Shown: positions 35,791-48,099, counted from the first letter of the stretch. The stretch: 64,000 nt of DNA from Erpobdella octoculata (GCA_963978895.1 OZ022238.1:34902270-34966269), one strand, 5' to 3'. Notes: generated by a model from the letters alone, not told the origin. Numbers and translations: made by a program.

Positions 35791-36291
35791 ATATAGAATA
35801 GATATATCGGCCCGCCGGTTGTTTAGGAAGGCTTTTAGCGAGGCAGCCTAGTAGACCGGAGATCCGAAACGAAGAACTGAGAGTTACAACTGTATAGTAA
35901 CTTAATCAAGTATTTTTTTAATAGAAAAAGAATTTTTTATGTACAAAATAAATTTTCAACTTTATAAAAATTAACAAATTTTTTTTTATAAAAATTTCAG
36001 TTGACATTGAATTTTATTTGCGTAGTCTCTAGTTCGATGGTCTATTTATGTCTATTTAACGTCGCCTGTGTTATCGGTAAATTAGAATTGTATATTTTTT
36101 ATGTCGGATATCGCGTTAAATTAAAATAAAGCTCATATCAACTACTTTTAGCTATAACCAGCTGAGTGAAGAAGCAGTTTCTGTTGAGTCGATTGAACAT
36201 TTTAAAGTGATGCTTGGACAAATTGGTTTTTAACCAGTAGTAGTAGTGGTTCTCACACAGGCTATTTAGTCTTCTGAACCACTTTAAACCA

Positions 36292-36293
<2 letters not shown>

Positions 36294-36388
<95 letters not shown>

Positions 36389-36437
36389 GTTATTGTTATT
36401 GTTATTGTTATTGTTATTGTTATTGTTATTGTTATTG
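36294..36437. repeat. (TTA)n-(TTATTG)n microsatellite
   Basis: About 90 bp of TTA pass into about nine TTATTG hexamers. Confidence 0.97.
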
Positions 36438-36665
36438 GGAATCTTTAAAGATTCAGTTTCAGTTACAGTTAGATTCAGTTTTTTTTTCAATTTTTTAGGT
36501 AAACTACCAGGAAAAAATTTACTATAAAAAACACTTTGTAACACAGACATGTTTAAACAATTTATTTAGTTTAAAAATTCATTCTTGAATTTATAAAAGA
36601 CTTCAGCTTTCAGCTTGTCGTCACCCAAATTATGCCGACATCTGCTAGGAGCAAAAGCCTGTAAT

Positions 36666-38451
36666 CAAGGACGGATCCAGAGGGGGGATGAGGGAGATGC
36701 ATCCCCCCACCAGCAGAGGCGTGGATTTTTCCACCAAATAGAAAAAATATCTTTTTTAGCTAATGATCGAGTGTTTAGATTAGTTGATAAAGACAGTATT
36801 TATCATACTTTTTGAATTATATTACTTATAATCTACTGCTAATATTTTTCAATCGTTTAATGCTTAGTTTCTCGCCCCTCTTACTTTTCTCATGTCTTTC
36901 CATCTCTTTTTTTTCTTCTCTGGCTTCCACTTAGATATAGGATGATTTTTAAAATTTGCTTATTAATAAAACAAATTGCTCTTCTCCACTCTTCTTTTCT
37001 GTTAAGCATTCTTTTTCTAAACGCTCTCTTTCCTACTCTGGTCCCTTTCTCTGAACATCTTTCCATACTTCAATTACTAAATCTACTTCTCTCACAGTTT
37101 TCGTCGGGGCTTAAAACTTAGCTGTTTAATAAGTTCGTGTCCGAGCGCTACTGAACGCCAAAGAAATAGCGCTATAGAAAATTAATGGATTGATTGCTTG
37201 CTTTCGGTCCATCCGATCGAACTCGTATGAAATTTAGACTCGTGTATCTGTCCTAGCTTGAGGAACAATTAGCATATTCTTATCCTACCCGGTTGCTTAA
37301 GCTCTCTCGCCAAGATTTTTCTAATTCATTTTAAATTATTTTTATTAGCTCACACACGATTGAGTATATTTAGATTAGTTGATGAAAGCAATATTTATCA
37401 TACTTGTTGATTAATATCCAGTTACTCTGCTATTATTTTTCAAACTTTTAGTACCTTTAGTCTATTTTATCTTGATGATTCAGTGGACAATTTTGTAAAA
37501 ATGAAAGATCGTCGATACCCTTTGTTACATTCATAATTTAAACGCTTTTTGTCTGCATTCAATATTAAATAAAAGTTAACTTTTTTAAACTGTTTTTAAC
37601 TAATATGATGATTCACATGAACATGCAACATACAAATGTATATTGGGATGGTCATTTTTGTTTGAAGATTTTCTGGGTTTGAGTTAAAAAATCTTCGCCC
37701 CCCTCAACATTTTGCTGAATCCACGCCTCTGCCCACCAGCCAAAAAGTCATGTAATGTAATTTTTTGCAAATTCGAGGATTTTTAATTAAATAGTAGGGG
37801 GCTGTCTATATATCTATGTTATAATCTATATTGCTAATTTTCTATAGCATTCGAAAGATGTCGCTACTCTGCCGATGCTGTCAATTCAAGTTTAAATTCA
37901 CTTTTCATCAAAATCTCGCTATATTGATTCGATTTGATTTCTGAAATTTTGCGTTTTCGTGCACTATTAGTATAGAGCAAACTTTAGTATTGTGTTATAC
38001 AATCAAAATAAATAACACTAATTTTAAAAGTATACAATTCGTAATCAAAATCTACGATTTTCAAAGAAATAATACTAAATTTTATTATGTCGAGTGGTCC
38101 AAAAAAGTTTAAGCAGAGTCAGCTTTCGTTCAACTTACTATATAAACAGTTCAAAACAATAAAACTAAGGAATGCTCCAATATTATAGAATTGCATGCAG
38201 ACATTGAAAATACTGTCAGTGAAGCTAACATTCAGAAATTTTCTTCCAATGATGGCAATATTCCATCTGAATCAGTTAAAGTCTATCAAGAGGAAGTTCC
38301 TCTAGAAGATCCGTCTACCGAAGATGACAAAGAAACACATAGTAAAATATGTTCTTCAGGTAACCCCAAATCCCTCCCCTTGCTCGGCGCTGCGCCCCTC
38401 TTTAATGTTGGTTCATCCTCCCTCCACCAGAATTTTCTGTATCCGCCCCTG
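36666..38451. mobile_element. hAT-type element, TSD CCTGTAAT, with a second element nested inside
   Basis: Ends are CAAGGACGGATCCAGAGGGG and GTATCCGCCCCTG. The exact 8-bp duplication CCTGTAAT lies at 36658-36665 and 38452-38459. At about 38086 an ATG opens MSSGPKKFKQSQLSF, the N-terminal style of TTF/ZMYM-type hAT transposases, then a stop. It is a decayed non-autonomous copy of about 760 bp once the insert 36714-37731 is removed. Confidence 0.93.
36714..37731. mobile_element. Nested hAT-type element, TSD CCCACCAG
   Basis: Ends are CAGAGGCGTGGATT and AATCCACGCCTCTG, a perfect inverted 14-mer except for interior drift. The exact duplication CCCACCAG lies at 36706-36713 and 37732-37739. It includes a LINE 3' end (about 36990-37195: GTTCGTGTCCGAGCGCTACTG, AAATAGCGCTATAG). 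Confidence 0.95.
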
Positions 38452-38791
38452 CCTGTAATGGATTGCAAAAGGACATACATCCGGATAAGAAGACAATTTT
38501 TTATCATCAAACAACGTTTCCCTATCAACGAGACCATTAATAGAATTTTCTGAACAGGAAGACAATTTTTTATCATCAAACATCTGGACTCCTTCTCCAA
38601 CAAGGAAATCGTCAATCGTCGATCACGCAATGATGATTTTCCTTGATCTCGTCGATTTGCGTCGAATCCCTGGTCGGATTTGCTGATCCCGGTCGAAGTC
38701 CGCTGATCCTGCCAAAACCACCTGGATACCGGCAAAGTTGACAGATCTTCAAACTAGATAGATCTCACCTACTCTCAGGAATCTTACGTAC

Positions 38792-40124
38792 CAGGGACGT
38801 AAATTCAGCATTTTCCAGGGGGGGGGCAAAATTTTCCCGCCATTATATAGCTTACTGACAGGGTTACCCGGTGTTGTCCGGGTTTTTGTGCTTAGTTTTG
38901 TCTCGTTTTTGCCAATGAAACGTCAAAAAAATAACAGATTTTTATGTAGCTTTTCAAAATTTTCTCATCAATGAAGTTACCTGCATGCCAAATGTTGTTA
39001 AAATTGCTCCTGCGGCTTGGATGTGATAAACGAATGCTCTCACACACACATTACCTTTTACATTTATATAAATACGTAGGTACAAGCAGAGAGGGATGGG
39101 GAAATGCATCCCCCATCAGAGTATCAATTGAAATTTTTTGGGTGTGATACCTTGTTTTTGGAAAACGACCGCAGCTCTTTTGGGAGGAGAAATTCGAAGT
39201 CTTTGAAAAAAAATTTGAAAAATACTTACGACTACCCCTTACCGGTTATCAGCTTTTTGGAAGAGAATATCAAAAATTTCTGAAGTGAATCCCCCACCAG
39301 AAAATTCTGGATTCGCCACGCGCCATTGGGTATAAGGGGGATGAATGATTTAATCATATTGCAGTAAAACAAGTAAAGAAAAAACAAGTTTTTCAACACA
39401 AACTTTGATTTCAAATACATTCAATTTAGAAATGCAAAAGATGTTCAAAGTTTTTTTTTTAAATTGAATCATGTATTTTCATCAAATATAAAGCTATGCT
39501 GAAAGTTTAAACTTCCTAGCTAGTCAAAATGCTGGTTAAATTTCACTTGCAAGATTTGCGTACAGAGAAAGGCACACACACACAAAAACAGAGATTGTAA
39601 CCTAAATAAAAGTTTGTAAAAAGATGTCCAAAATGGGGTGGGTATAATTTTGTTTTATTTTTGTGTAATAAATAATATCTTTGATGTAGACAGCTGTGAG
39701 GAAATCAACATTGTATCAATACCACTAATAAGGTAAAATTCCACGAGTTCGCTGATTGTATTTTGGCACAGAAAACAGCTAATCTTTGGACCAACACTGA
39801 TGCACAAATTATTACTCTGCAGTTATTGGTAAATCTAGCATCGAGTTAAGATATAAAATTGTCTCCAATACGCATTGAATCATCACGAGGTTAAGTAAAG
39901 TTAAAATTAACATATTATATAGTAAACTCTAAGTAAAAAAAATTAATTTTGGAAATCAAGGGGGGGCGAATTGTCTATACACGCCAGAAGGATTCCAATA
40001 CGCATCGCATCATCACTAGGTTAAGTAAAGTTAAAATTAAATAAATATATAGTAAACTCTAGATAAAAAAATCAAATTTTGAAAATCAGGGGGCCAATGC
40101 CCCTCCCCCCAATTTACGTCCCTG
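38792..40124. mobile_element. hAT-type element copy A, TSD TTACGTAC/TTCCGTAC
   Basis: Ends are CAGGGACGTAAATT and AATTTACGTCCCTG, a perfect 14-bp inverted pair. The 8-bp duplications (38784-38791 and 40125-40132) differ at one base. No transposase. It carries an internal R1 repeat (39369-39624) and is about 90% identical to copy B. Confidence 0.93.
39369..39624 (+). repeat. Repeat R1 inside copy A
   Basis: AACAAGTTTTTCAACACAAAC to AAAAGTTTGTAAAAAG with a short CA core at 39571-39582. Confidence 0.85.
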
Positions 40125-40306
40125 TTCCGTACATGGCAAGACTAAAAGCTCTTGGTCTCCAATCACTTGAGCACAGACGAATCATCAATGACCTTTGTTT
40201 ATGCTATAAACTTTTGCATGGCCCTACCGATTCTGATTTAAAGCATCAACTCAAATTTTTTGCATACTCCTCAACCCGATTTTAGCGCCATTAGAGAATG
40301 TCACGC

Positions 40307-41692
40307 CAGGGACGTAAATTCAGCATTTTCCAGGGGGGGCAAAATTTTCCCACCATTATATAGCTTACTGACAGGGTTACCCGGTGTTGTCCATGTTTTT
40401 TGTGCTTAGTTTTGTCTCGTTTTTGCCAATAAAACGTCAAAGAAATAACAATTTTTTTGTAATTTTTCAAAATTTTCTCATTAATGAAGTTACCTGCATG
40501 CCAAATGTTGTTAAAATTGTTCCTGCGGCTTGGATGTAATAAACGAATGCTCTCACACACACATTACCTTTTACATTTATATAAATACGTAGGTACAAAC
40601 AGAGAGGGATGGGGAAATGCATCCCCCATCAGTGTATCAATTGAAATTTTTTGGGTATAATACCTTGTTTTTGGAAAACGACCGCAGCTTTTTTGGGAGG
40701 AGAAATTGGAAGTCTTTGAATTTTTTTTTTGAAGAATACTTACGACTACCCCTTACCGATTATCAGCTTTTTGGAAGAGAATATAAAAAAATTTCTGAAG
40801 GGAATCGCCCACCAGAAAATTCTGGATTTGCCACGCGCCACTGGGTATAAGGGGGATGAATGATTTAATCATATTGCAGTAAAACAAGTAAAGAAAAAAC
40901 GAGTTTTTCAACACAAACTTTGATTTCAAATACATTCAATTTTGAAATGCAAAAAATGTTCAAAGTTTTTTTTAAATTGAATCATGTATTTTTAATTTTC
41001 ATCAAATATAAAGCTATGCTGAAAGTTTCAACTTCCTAGCTAGTCAAAATGCTGGTTAAATTTCACTTGCAAGATTTGCGTACAGAGAAAGACACACACA
41101 CACAAACAAACAGAGATTGTAACCTAAATAAAAGTTTGTAAAAAAGATGTCCAAAATGGGGTGGGTATAATTTTGTTTTATTTTTGTGTAATAAATAATA
41201 ATTTTGATGTAGACAAGTGTGAGGGAATCAACATTGTATCAATACCACTAATAGGGTAAAATTCCACGAGTTCGCTGATTGTATTTTGGCACAGAAAACA
41301 GCTAATCTTTGGACCAACACTGATACACAAATTATTACGCTGCAGTAATTGGTAAATCTAGCATCGAGCTAAGATATAAAATTGTCTACACACGCAAAAA
41401 GAATTCCAATACGCATTGAATCATCACGAAGTTAAGTAAAGTTAAAATTAAAATTAACATATTATATAGTAAACTCTAAGTTAAAAAAAATTTTAATTGT
41501 GGAAATCAAGGGGGGCGAATTGTCTATACACGCCAGAAGGATTCCAATACGCATCGCATCATCACTAGGTTAAGTAAAGTTAAAATTAAATAAATATATA
41601 GTATACTCTAGGTAAAAAAATTCAAATTTTGAAAATCAGGGGGGGGGGGAAATTCCCCCCCTCCCTGCCCCCCTCCCCAATTTACGTCCCTG
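40307..41692. mobile_element. hAT-type element copy B, TSD TGTCACGC
   Basis: Same 14-bp ends as copy A. The exact duplication TGTCACGC lies at 40299-40306 and 41693-41700. It carries R1 at 40882-41143 in the same internal place as copy A, so R1 was inside the mobile ancestor. Confidence 0.95.
40882..41143 (+). repeat. Repeat R1 inside copy B
   Basis: Same boundaries and internal order as the R1 copy at 39369-39624, with CA core at 41093-41103. Confidence 0.85.
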
Positions 41693-41822
41693 TGTCACGC
41701 CCGGCTCCCGGCTCCCCTTCGCTACGCTTATGGCCTTTAGGTTGCAGTCTGATTATTATCAGTGTCATTTTCAAGCTGTTGCAGAGCTAAATGTATTCCT
41801 GAAATTTTTTCTCAGAGCACGG

Positions 41823-43192
41823 CAGTGGCGTACCGAGGGGGGGGGGCAGGAGGGGACAGTTGTCCCCGGGCGCAGGGCTGGAGGGGGCGCAATATCAGTG
41901 ACCAAATTTTTTAAATAATTAAAAAAAAATTTAAATTTGTTGAGGATCTTTTCAGAAGTTCACAAACTTAAAGAAGCAGTTACCATCACAGTCAAGCGTG
42001 AATCAGAAACACGATGGAGTGCTAGAGCAGAATGTGTTAAATCAATCCATGATGGACTTGATAATATAGTTAGTCTACTGGAAAAAATGTCTGAAGATAC
42101 AACTGAAACACAAGAAACTATAGGCGATGCTGTAATTCTGTTACAAAATATTCTGAGTTTCAACTTCTTAGTTTTCCTTCCTTTCTGGCATGACATACTC
42201 AAAAAAATCGACCGTGTTCAGAAAAGACTTCAAGATCCAACAATGAATTTTCACGAAGCGTCTTTGGATATTGAATCTCTGCACATGGATATTACAAGAA
42301 TCCGTGAAGACATATGCCATGATTCAGTGCTAAAAGCAAAGGAAAGATGTGAGCTATGGGGTGTTGCTGTAGAAAGTAGAATCAGGCGACGGAGAAGGAT
42401 GCCTGGAGAACTTGCCCGAGATGCAGGACTTTCGGCAGAAGAAGAAATTGTTCGGATCATGAAGAGCATTTTAGATCGACTTCAACAGGAGATGACAACA
42501 AGGTTTACTCGTCTCAAAGATCTGAACTTCAAATTCGGATTCTTACTTGATGTAGACAAACTTTTGAATGACAAAATCGTGACAGTCTCCGTCATCATTG
42601 TATTGAATTTGGAAATTTTTATGACTCGGATGTTGAAGGAATTGAGTTATTAAATGAAGTATGTGACTGCAGAATGCTCCTTGAGACCCGCCAGGATACT
42701 GCACCAAAGACTCCTACAGAACTCTTGTCGTTCATTGTTAGTTACGGAGAAGATGTTTTTCCAAATTTGCGTGTTGCTCTACAAATCCTTCTTACCATAG
42801 CTGTCTCGATTGCCAGCTGTGAGCGATCCTTCAGTAAATTAAAAATAATTCTTTCCTACCTTCGAGCATCCATGGGACAAGATAGACTTAGCGATCTGGC
42901 CCTAATGAGTGTGGAGAGGGAAGTTCTTGAACAGATTGATTTTGATGATATAATTAACCAGTTTGCTGCAGTAAAAGCAAGAAAAATAAATTTTGTTTAA
43001 AACTCAGCTCAATATGCATATAGAAATTTAAATACCCTGAAATGCATGTATATAGGCGCCAGAGACTGTAGTCTACATGCAAATACTGAGTACGACAGTT
43101 ATTATATTTTATGTAGTTCGACAGATTTTATGTAGGGGGGCGCAGATTTTGTGTTTTGTCCCCGGGCGCAGAAGACCCTAGGTACGCCACTG
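41823..43192 (+). mobile_element. hAT transposon with partial transposase, TSD GAGCACGG
   Basis: Inverted ends CAGTGGCGTACC (41823) and GGTACGCCACTG (to 43192) are flanked by the exact duplication GAGCACGG (41815-41822, 43193-43200). The subterminal GTCCCCGGGCGCAG is shared between the two ends and with the MITE at 58974. It is 1370 bp and contains the C-terminal part of a transposase. Confidence 0.97.
41937..43000 (+). pseudogene. hAT transposase C-terminal half (ZMYM1/TTF-type), frameshifted
   Basis: The first frame begins without its own conserved start at the left tip and carries the conserved ETRWSARAECVKS segment, then a helical insert region (residues about 60-215). A frameshift near 42570-42620 moves to the second frame, which ends with the hAT dimerisation motif SIASCERSFSKLKIILSYLR, then MGQDRLSDLALMSVE. 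The N-terminal zinc finger and the first catalytic Asp region are missing, so the copy is not autonomous. Confidence 0.9.
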
Positions 43193-43200
43193 GAGCACGG

Positions 43201-44170
43201 TCGAGTTGCGTCAGCTCTAGCAGACCAAAGTGTGATTGAAAAAGACCTCTGAACAATACTATTTAGCAAAGCATGCAGTCGGTGCAGTAGTTTTTTTTTT
43301 AATTAATAAATAGAGTAAGCGACCGGAACCTAGAACCACGAAGCCTTTGACCATGACTGGTTTGGCCTGTGCCTTAAACCGGCACGGCACGGCAATAGTT
43401 TGCTGGGTCGGATCGCCCCTATGATTTAAAAAATACGGTGTTGAAGATTAAGTTTATTTTCTCGTTAAGTTTGTTTTCAGAACTATTGCAAAGTTTAGGA
43501 CAACATTTTTGACAGCTACGCATACCACAGATTAGATGATAAATGCTGGCTCTGAAAATTATTTTCACAAACTCAATGGGAATTTTTTTAATCGCATTGT
43601 TGTTGTGATGCTGCGCTTGTTTTATTTGTCTGCTGTCTAATTTCTCCGGTTATTACAGGTTTAGACGAATTTTAAAAGAGCTTACATGGCCGTTTCTTTT
43701 TCAAAGAAAAGAGGTACAGGTTTTTATTTGTGAGATATTATCAATTATTGAGTTATTTATTTTTTTATTGCATGCCTGCCGCCGGCATTGTGAGTTGTGA
43801 GTTTTAGTTTTGTGGTCTCTGTGCCTCAGTCTCAGTCTTATAAGAAAAATAAAATTTAGTTTGACTTATAAATTTAGTAATTATATTGATATCGTTTACG
43901 TGATCTTTTAAAGGAGATGTTGTTGTATTGCGATTGCGATTGCGGCTTCCTGATTTTGGACTTTGAAAATTTCGATTTAAAGAATTTCGCTTCTGAAAAC
44001 TCGACCAAGTTTGAGATATAGAAAACAGTAGAAAATTCAAACGGAAGAAAGTTAAGTTGAATTCTTTTTTCTCTCATTAGTTTATAGCCACTGTACTTAA
44101 TAGTTAAAGCAAGCACGAGTTTAGGATAATTTTGAACACGTGTTCATTTTTGGATCTATGCAAGTAGTTT
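43201..44170. other. No gene supported; probable 5' region of LINE-B at its right end
   Basis: AT-rich sequence without a credible frame. The LINE-B promoter or 5' UTR should lie within the last few hundred bases, but its boundary is not visible. Confidence 0.45.
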
Positions 44171-44173
44171 ATA

Positions 44174-45070
44174 ATGGCTGAAGGAACAAGGCGTAAAGCT
44201 TGCGATAATAAGGGAACGGATCTTGAACTGAATTTGTGTGATAAGTGTCTTAAGGCAAACTCAATTGTTCTAAAAGATATTAATCGTTTTACCAATAGAT
44301 TGGATGAGTGTACTAATCTAATTAAAACAGAATTTGATGAAATGAGAAAATTCCTATCAGTTGATATAAAAAGTATGTATAATGATGAGTTAAAGTTGTG
44401 CATGTCTGAACTAGATAATTTAAGGAAAGATGTTAATGATTTGACTGACAAAATACAAAAAATAGATCTAAAAAAGATTGAGAACAAGTTGGAAGAAGCT
44501 AATACTGAAAATAAAAAATGGTCAGATCTTTTTACCAACAAAGTAGATGTATTGTCTAAAACAGTCAAAACAGACGTTGAAATAGTTCAAAAATCAATAA
44601 TTGACAAATTCCTGGAAAATCAACACATTGAAGCTAGAGAAAGAAGTATAATAATCTATAGATTAAAAGAAAGTACTCAGGATGACCGTAATAAAGGATA
44701 TACTGAGGACAGAGAAAATATAATTAAGATATTATCTAATCTCAGTTCTAACATTACCAAAGATAATGATATTAAAAAATTGCTTCGACTTGGTAGAAAA
44801 GGAGAAACCACGCGACCAATCTTGATACAATTTAGTAGCAAAGAAGCTAAAAATTTGATAATGGAAAATCTTTTTAAAATCAAATCCCTTGAAGATGGTT
44901 TAAATAATATTGGAATTGGACACGACCTTACCAAGGAACAAAGAGAAGAATGCAAAAAACTTGTTATGGAGGCGAAAGTTAAAGAAAGCAAAGATTCGGG
45001 GGAATTCAAATACAGGGTAAGGGGAAGTCCAGGAAATCTGAGAATTGTCAAACTAAAGAGAGATATTTAA
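44174..45070 (+). CDS. LINE-B ORF1, coiled-coil plus RRM-like nucleic-acid chaperone
   Basis: 298 residues. Near the N-terminus a CDKCLKANS segment is followed by heptad-rich coiled coil (residues about 35-150), then a compact domain with RSIIIYRLKESTQDD and RKGETTRPILIQFSSKEAKN. This matches the RRM-like ORF1 core of CR1/L1-type elements, which binds the element RNA. The last residues are basic (KYRVRGSPGNLRIVKLKRD). The start ATG at 44174 is the first in frame. Confidence 0.85.
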   Translation: MAEGTRRKACDNKGTDLELNLCDKCLKANSIVLKDINRFTNRLDECTNLIKTEFDEMRKFLSVDIKSMYNDELKLCMSELDNLRKDVNDLTDKIQKIDLKKIENKLEEANTENKKWSDLFTNKVDVLSKTVKTDVEIVQKSIIDKFLENQHIEARERSIIIYRLKESTQDDRNKGYTEDRENIIKILSNLSSNITKDNDIKKLLRLGRKGETTRPILIQFSSKEAKNLIMENLFKIKSLEDGLNNIGIGHDLTKEQREECKKLVMEAKVKESKDSGEFKYRVRGSPGNLRIVKLKRDI

Positions 45071-47954
45071 ATGAAGTAATATGCAGCAATGAAAGAAATT
45101 TCAAGATTATTTATTCTAATGTAGATTCACTTTTTAATAAGCTTTCAGAACTAAAGTTTCTTTTATGTGCTCATGACGATATTGATATTATTGTGTTTAC
45201 TGAAATTAATCCAAAAAGAATTACAGAAGAGCATCTAGAAAGTGAATATAACATTGATAATTATTTTTTACTAACTGTTAATTTTATGAAACCTTCAAAA
45301 AGAGGATTATGCTGTTATGTAAGAAAAAACTTGGTTGCCACCCCTATCTCCTTAGAATGTAATTTTGATGAATTTCAGTGTCTCAAGCTGTCTGGTCATC
45401 TCTTTGATTTATCTATTTTGGTTGTGTATAGAAGTCCACATTCTAATGTATTAAACAATTCTGGCTTGCTGGACTTAATATCTACATTTTGTAAACTGAA
45501 TGGGAAAAAAATTATATTAGGAGATTTTAATTTACCCCGAATTGATTGGACATTATATAATGCACCTGGAAGCGATAAATCTTTTGAAAACCAACTGATT
45601 GAAATTATTACAGAAAATTATCTAGAACAATCTGTGCACCAACCTACAAGATTTAGAAATGATCAGCAAGCCAACATCTTAGATTTAGTTTTCAGTACAT
45701 ATGATAACCACCTGAACCTAGATTACCTACCCCCTTTAGGGAAAAGTGATCATCTAGTACTTATAGTAAACTACATTTGGTCTAGTTTAAAAGTGTCACC
45801 AAAGGCCAAATTCAAGTTCCACAGTGCAGATTACACAGCCATGAAAAACGCATTAGCAATTGATTTATTTAGACTGTCTTTGATCAAGGATCCTATGTTA
45901 GACTATTGGACCAGCTTTAAAGTACTGTTGTCAGCAGCGACGGCCAAATTTGTTCCATTAGCTTCTGTTCGGGGATTTAAACCAGGAAATAAGAAACACA
46001 TTCCGTTAGAGCTCAAAAATTTGATAAAGTTGAAGCAAAAGCTCTGGTCAGCTTATATGAAAAATAAAAATCTGAACAATCTATTAGAATACAAAATTAC
46101 CAGAAACAAAGTTAGACGACTTTCTAGGGAAATAGCACAGTCTTATCAACTGTCGGTTGCCGGCAAATGTAAAAACAATCCTAAGGCTTTTTGGAAGTAT
46201 GTTAAAACTAAAACTCAAACAACAAGCACCATAGGAGATTTAAAATATACTGATAGCAATGGGAAAACAGTGATCTGCTCCTCAGATAAAGATAAATCGG
46301 AATGTCTGGCATCTTTCTTTGAACAGGTTTTTGTAAATGATACTTCAGATTTTAATTACGAGAAGTTGCTTTTCAAAACTGATTCTCCAATGAATGAAAT
46401 ATCAATAATACCTGAATTAGTTTTTGCCAAACTGTGTAAAATGAATCCTAACAAATCTCAAGGACCTGATGGTATCTACCCAAAAATTCTTTCCGAGTGT
46501 AGGCATGAAATTTATACATGTTTGGCTAAAATTTTCAGTGATTCACTGTGTAAAAGAACACTCCCTGAGGATTGGAAAATTAGTACTATAGTTCCAATAT
46601 TTAAAAAAGGTAGTAAGCATGATCCATTAAATTATAGACCGGTGTCCTTGACCTCAGTTCCATGTAAAATAATGGAATCTATTCTGAGCGATTTTATACT
46701 ATCACACTTTTTAAATAATAATTTATTCCATGGTAATCAGTATGGTTTCATGAAAGGTAAATCTACTTCTTTGCAATTACTGAAAATTATGAATCTCTGG
46801 ACGAGTGCTCTGGATCAAGGCAAGCAAGTAGATATAATCTACACCGATTTTGAAAAGGCATTTGACAAAGTGCCTCACAAAAAGTTAATTTATAAATTGA
46901 AGTGCTATAGATTACATGATACTCTGATAGGATGGATTGAAAACTTTCTGACAACAAGACACTTTCAAGTCAAGGTTAATGACCAGCTATCATCTAGGCA
47001 TAAAGTCTTGAGCGGAGTACCACAAGGAAGTGTCCTAGGTCCTTTACTATTTGTAATTTATATCAATGACGTATTTCAAGCTTGTGACGTTGAAGGTCTA
47101 AATATCTTTTTATTTGCTGACGATGCAAAAATTTTCAGGATAATCAACAGTGTAGATGATCAACAGATTCTCCAATGCTGTTTAGATCTCTTCTCTACCT
47201 GGTGCAAAGATTGGCTCCTAAAACTGAACTATAGCAAGTGTGTATATTTGTCATTGCATAACACATATAAATTTGACTACAACTTTGCTGAAGGGGAGAC
47301 TAAACACCACATTTCAACAGTCCATGAAGTCAGAGATCTAGGAGTTGTAATAGACAGCAACCTAAAATTTACTACTCATATATGCAAATTAGTCAAAACC
47401 GCTAATAGCATTCTAGGAGTTGTTAAAAGAAATTTCCACAACTTATCGAAGGATTGTTTTTTGCTTCTGTATAAAGGTTTAGTCCGTCCACATATTGAAT
47501 ATGCTTTTGTGGTATGGTCCCCTCACAATATAGGCATGATAGAAAACTTGAAAAAGTACAAAAAAGAGCAACTAAGCTAGTGCGTGAATGTCGAAATTTG
47601 AAATATAAAGAAAGACTGAAGTATCTCGATCTATCTACTCTAAGGCTTAGAAGATCTAGAGGAGACATGATTGAAGTATATAAAATAATAAACAATTTTT
47701 ACTGTGCCAATTCAGCTCCAAGTTTAATAAAAAAATCTAATTTACTCAACACAAGAGGGCACATTCACAAGTTGGAAAAACCATATTCTAGACTGGACAT
47801 CAAAAAGTTTTTCTTTACTACAAGAGTAATCAATACATGGAATAAACTCCCTGCTTCAGTCATAGAAGCAAAAGATATCTTCCAGTTTAAAAGTCTCCTG
47901 GATGCTCACTGGATGGACCATCCTACACGATTTTGCTGGAGGAACGAAATTTGA
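44983..47954 (+). CDS. LINE-B ORF2, endonuclease-reverse transcriptase, one frameshift
   Basis: The frame is open from 44983 with no ATG before the endonuclease core begins (IIYSNVDSLFNKLSEL near 45105). Endonuclease motifs are VFTEINPKR (45193), YRSPHSN (45428), GDFNLPRIDW (45520) and GKSDHLV (45740). RT motifs are NYRPVSLTS (46631), YTDFEKAFDKVPH (46841), SGVPQGSVLGPLLF (47012) and the catalytic FADDAKIF (47113). The frame shifts within the A-rich run near 47545-47570; the following frame (47514-47954) continues the C-terminal part (KRATKLVRECRNLKYKERLK). Confidence 0.92.
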
Positions 47955-48099
47955 CTTATGTGTACTTTTTGTTTGTTTTTTCTTAATAATTTATGTTCTT
48001 TAATTTATTCTTTTTATGGTTTTTTTTGTTACTGTCGGGGCATATAGGCTTTGCCTGCGCCTTGTAATAAACTATGTTATGTTATGTTATGTTATGAGA

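Larger units (their letters stand above)
38768..40275 (+). mobile_element. LINE-C-family RT fragment split by a hAT-type element
   Basis: 38768-38791 (CTCAGGAATCTTACGTAC) and 40125-40275 (CCGTACATGGCAAGACTAAAAG onward) match 26229-26395. The sequence between them is the element 38792-40124. The frame after the insert reads MARLKALGLQSLEHRRIIND. Confidence 0.85.
44174..48096 (+). mobile_element. Nearly intact two-ORF non-LTR retrotransposon LINE-B
   Basis: ORF1 (44174-45070) is followed, with overlap in the -1 frame, by ORF2 (about 44983-47954, endonuclease + RT, one late frameshift). A short 3' UTR ends in (TTATG)n at 48073-48095. It is the youngest-looking of the LINEs here, with a single disabling indel seen, and is related in ORF2 to LINE-A (YTDFEKAFDKVPHKK against YTDLEKAFDRIPHKR). 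Confidence 0.93.

Noticed and set aside
44104..45051. Minus-strand frames of 154 and 124 codons
   Set aside because: Antisense shadows of LINE-B ORF1.
44983..45070. Canonical -1 frameshift slippery site between LINE-B ORF1 and ORF2
   Set aside because: No X_XXY_YYZ heptamer in the zero frame within the overlap.
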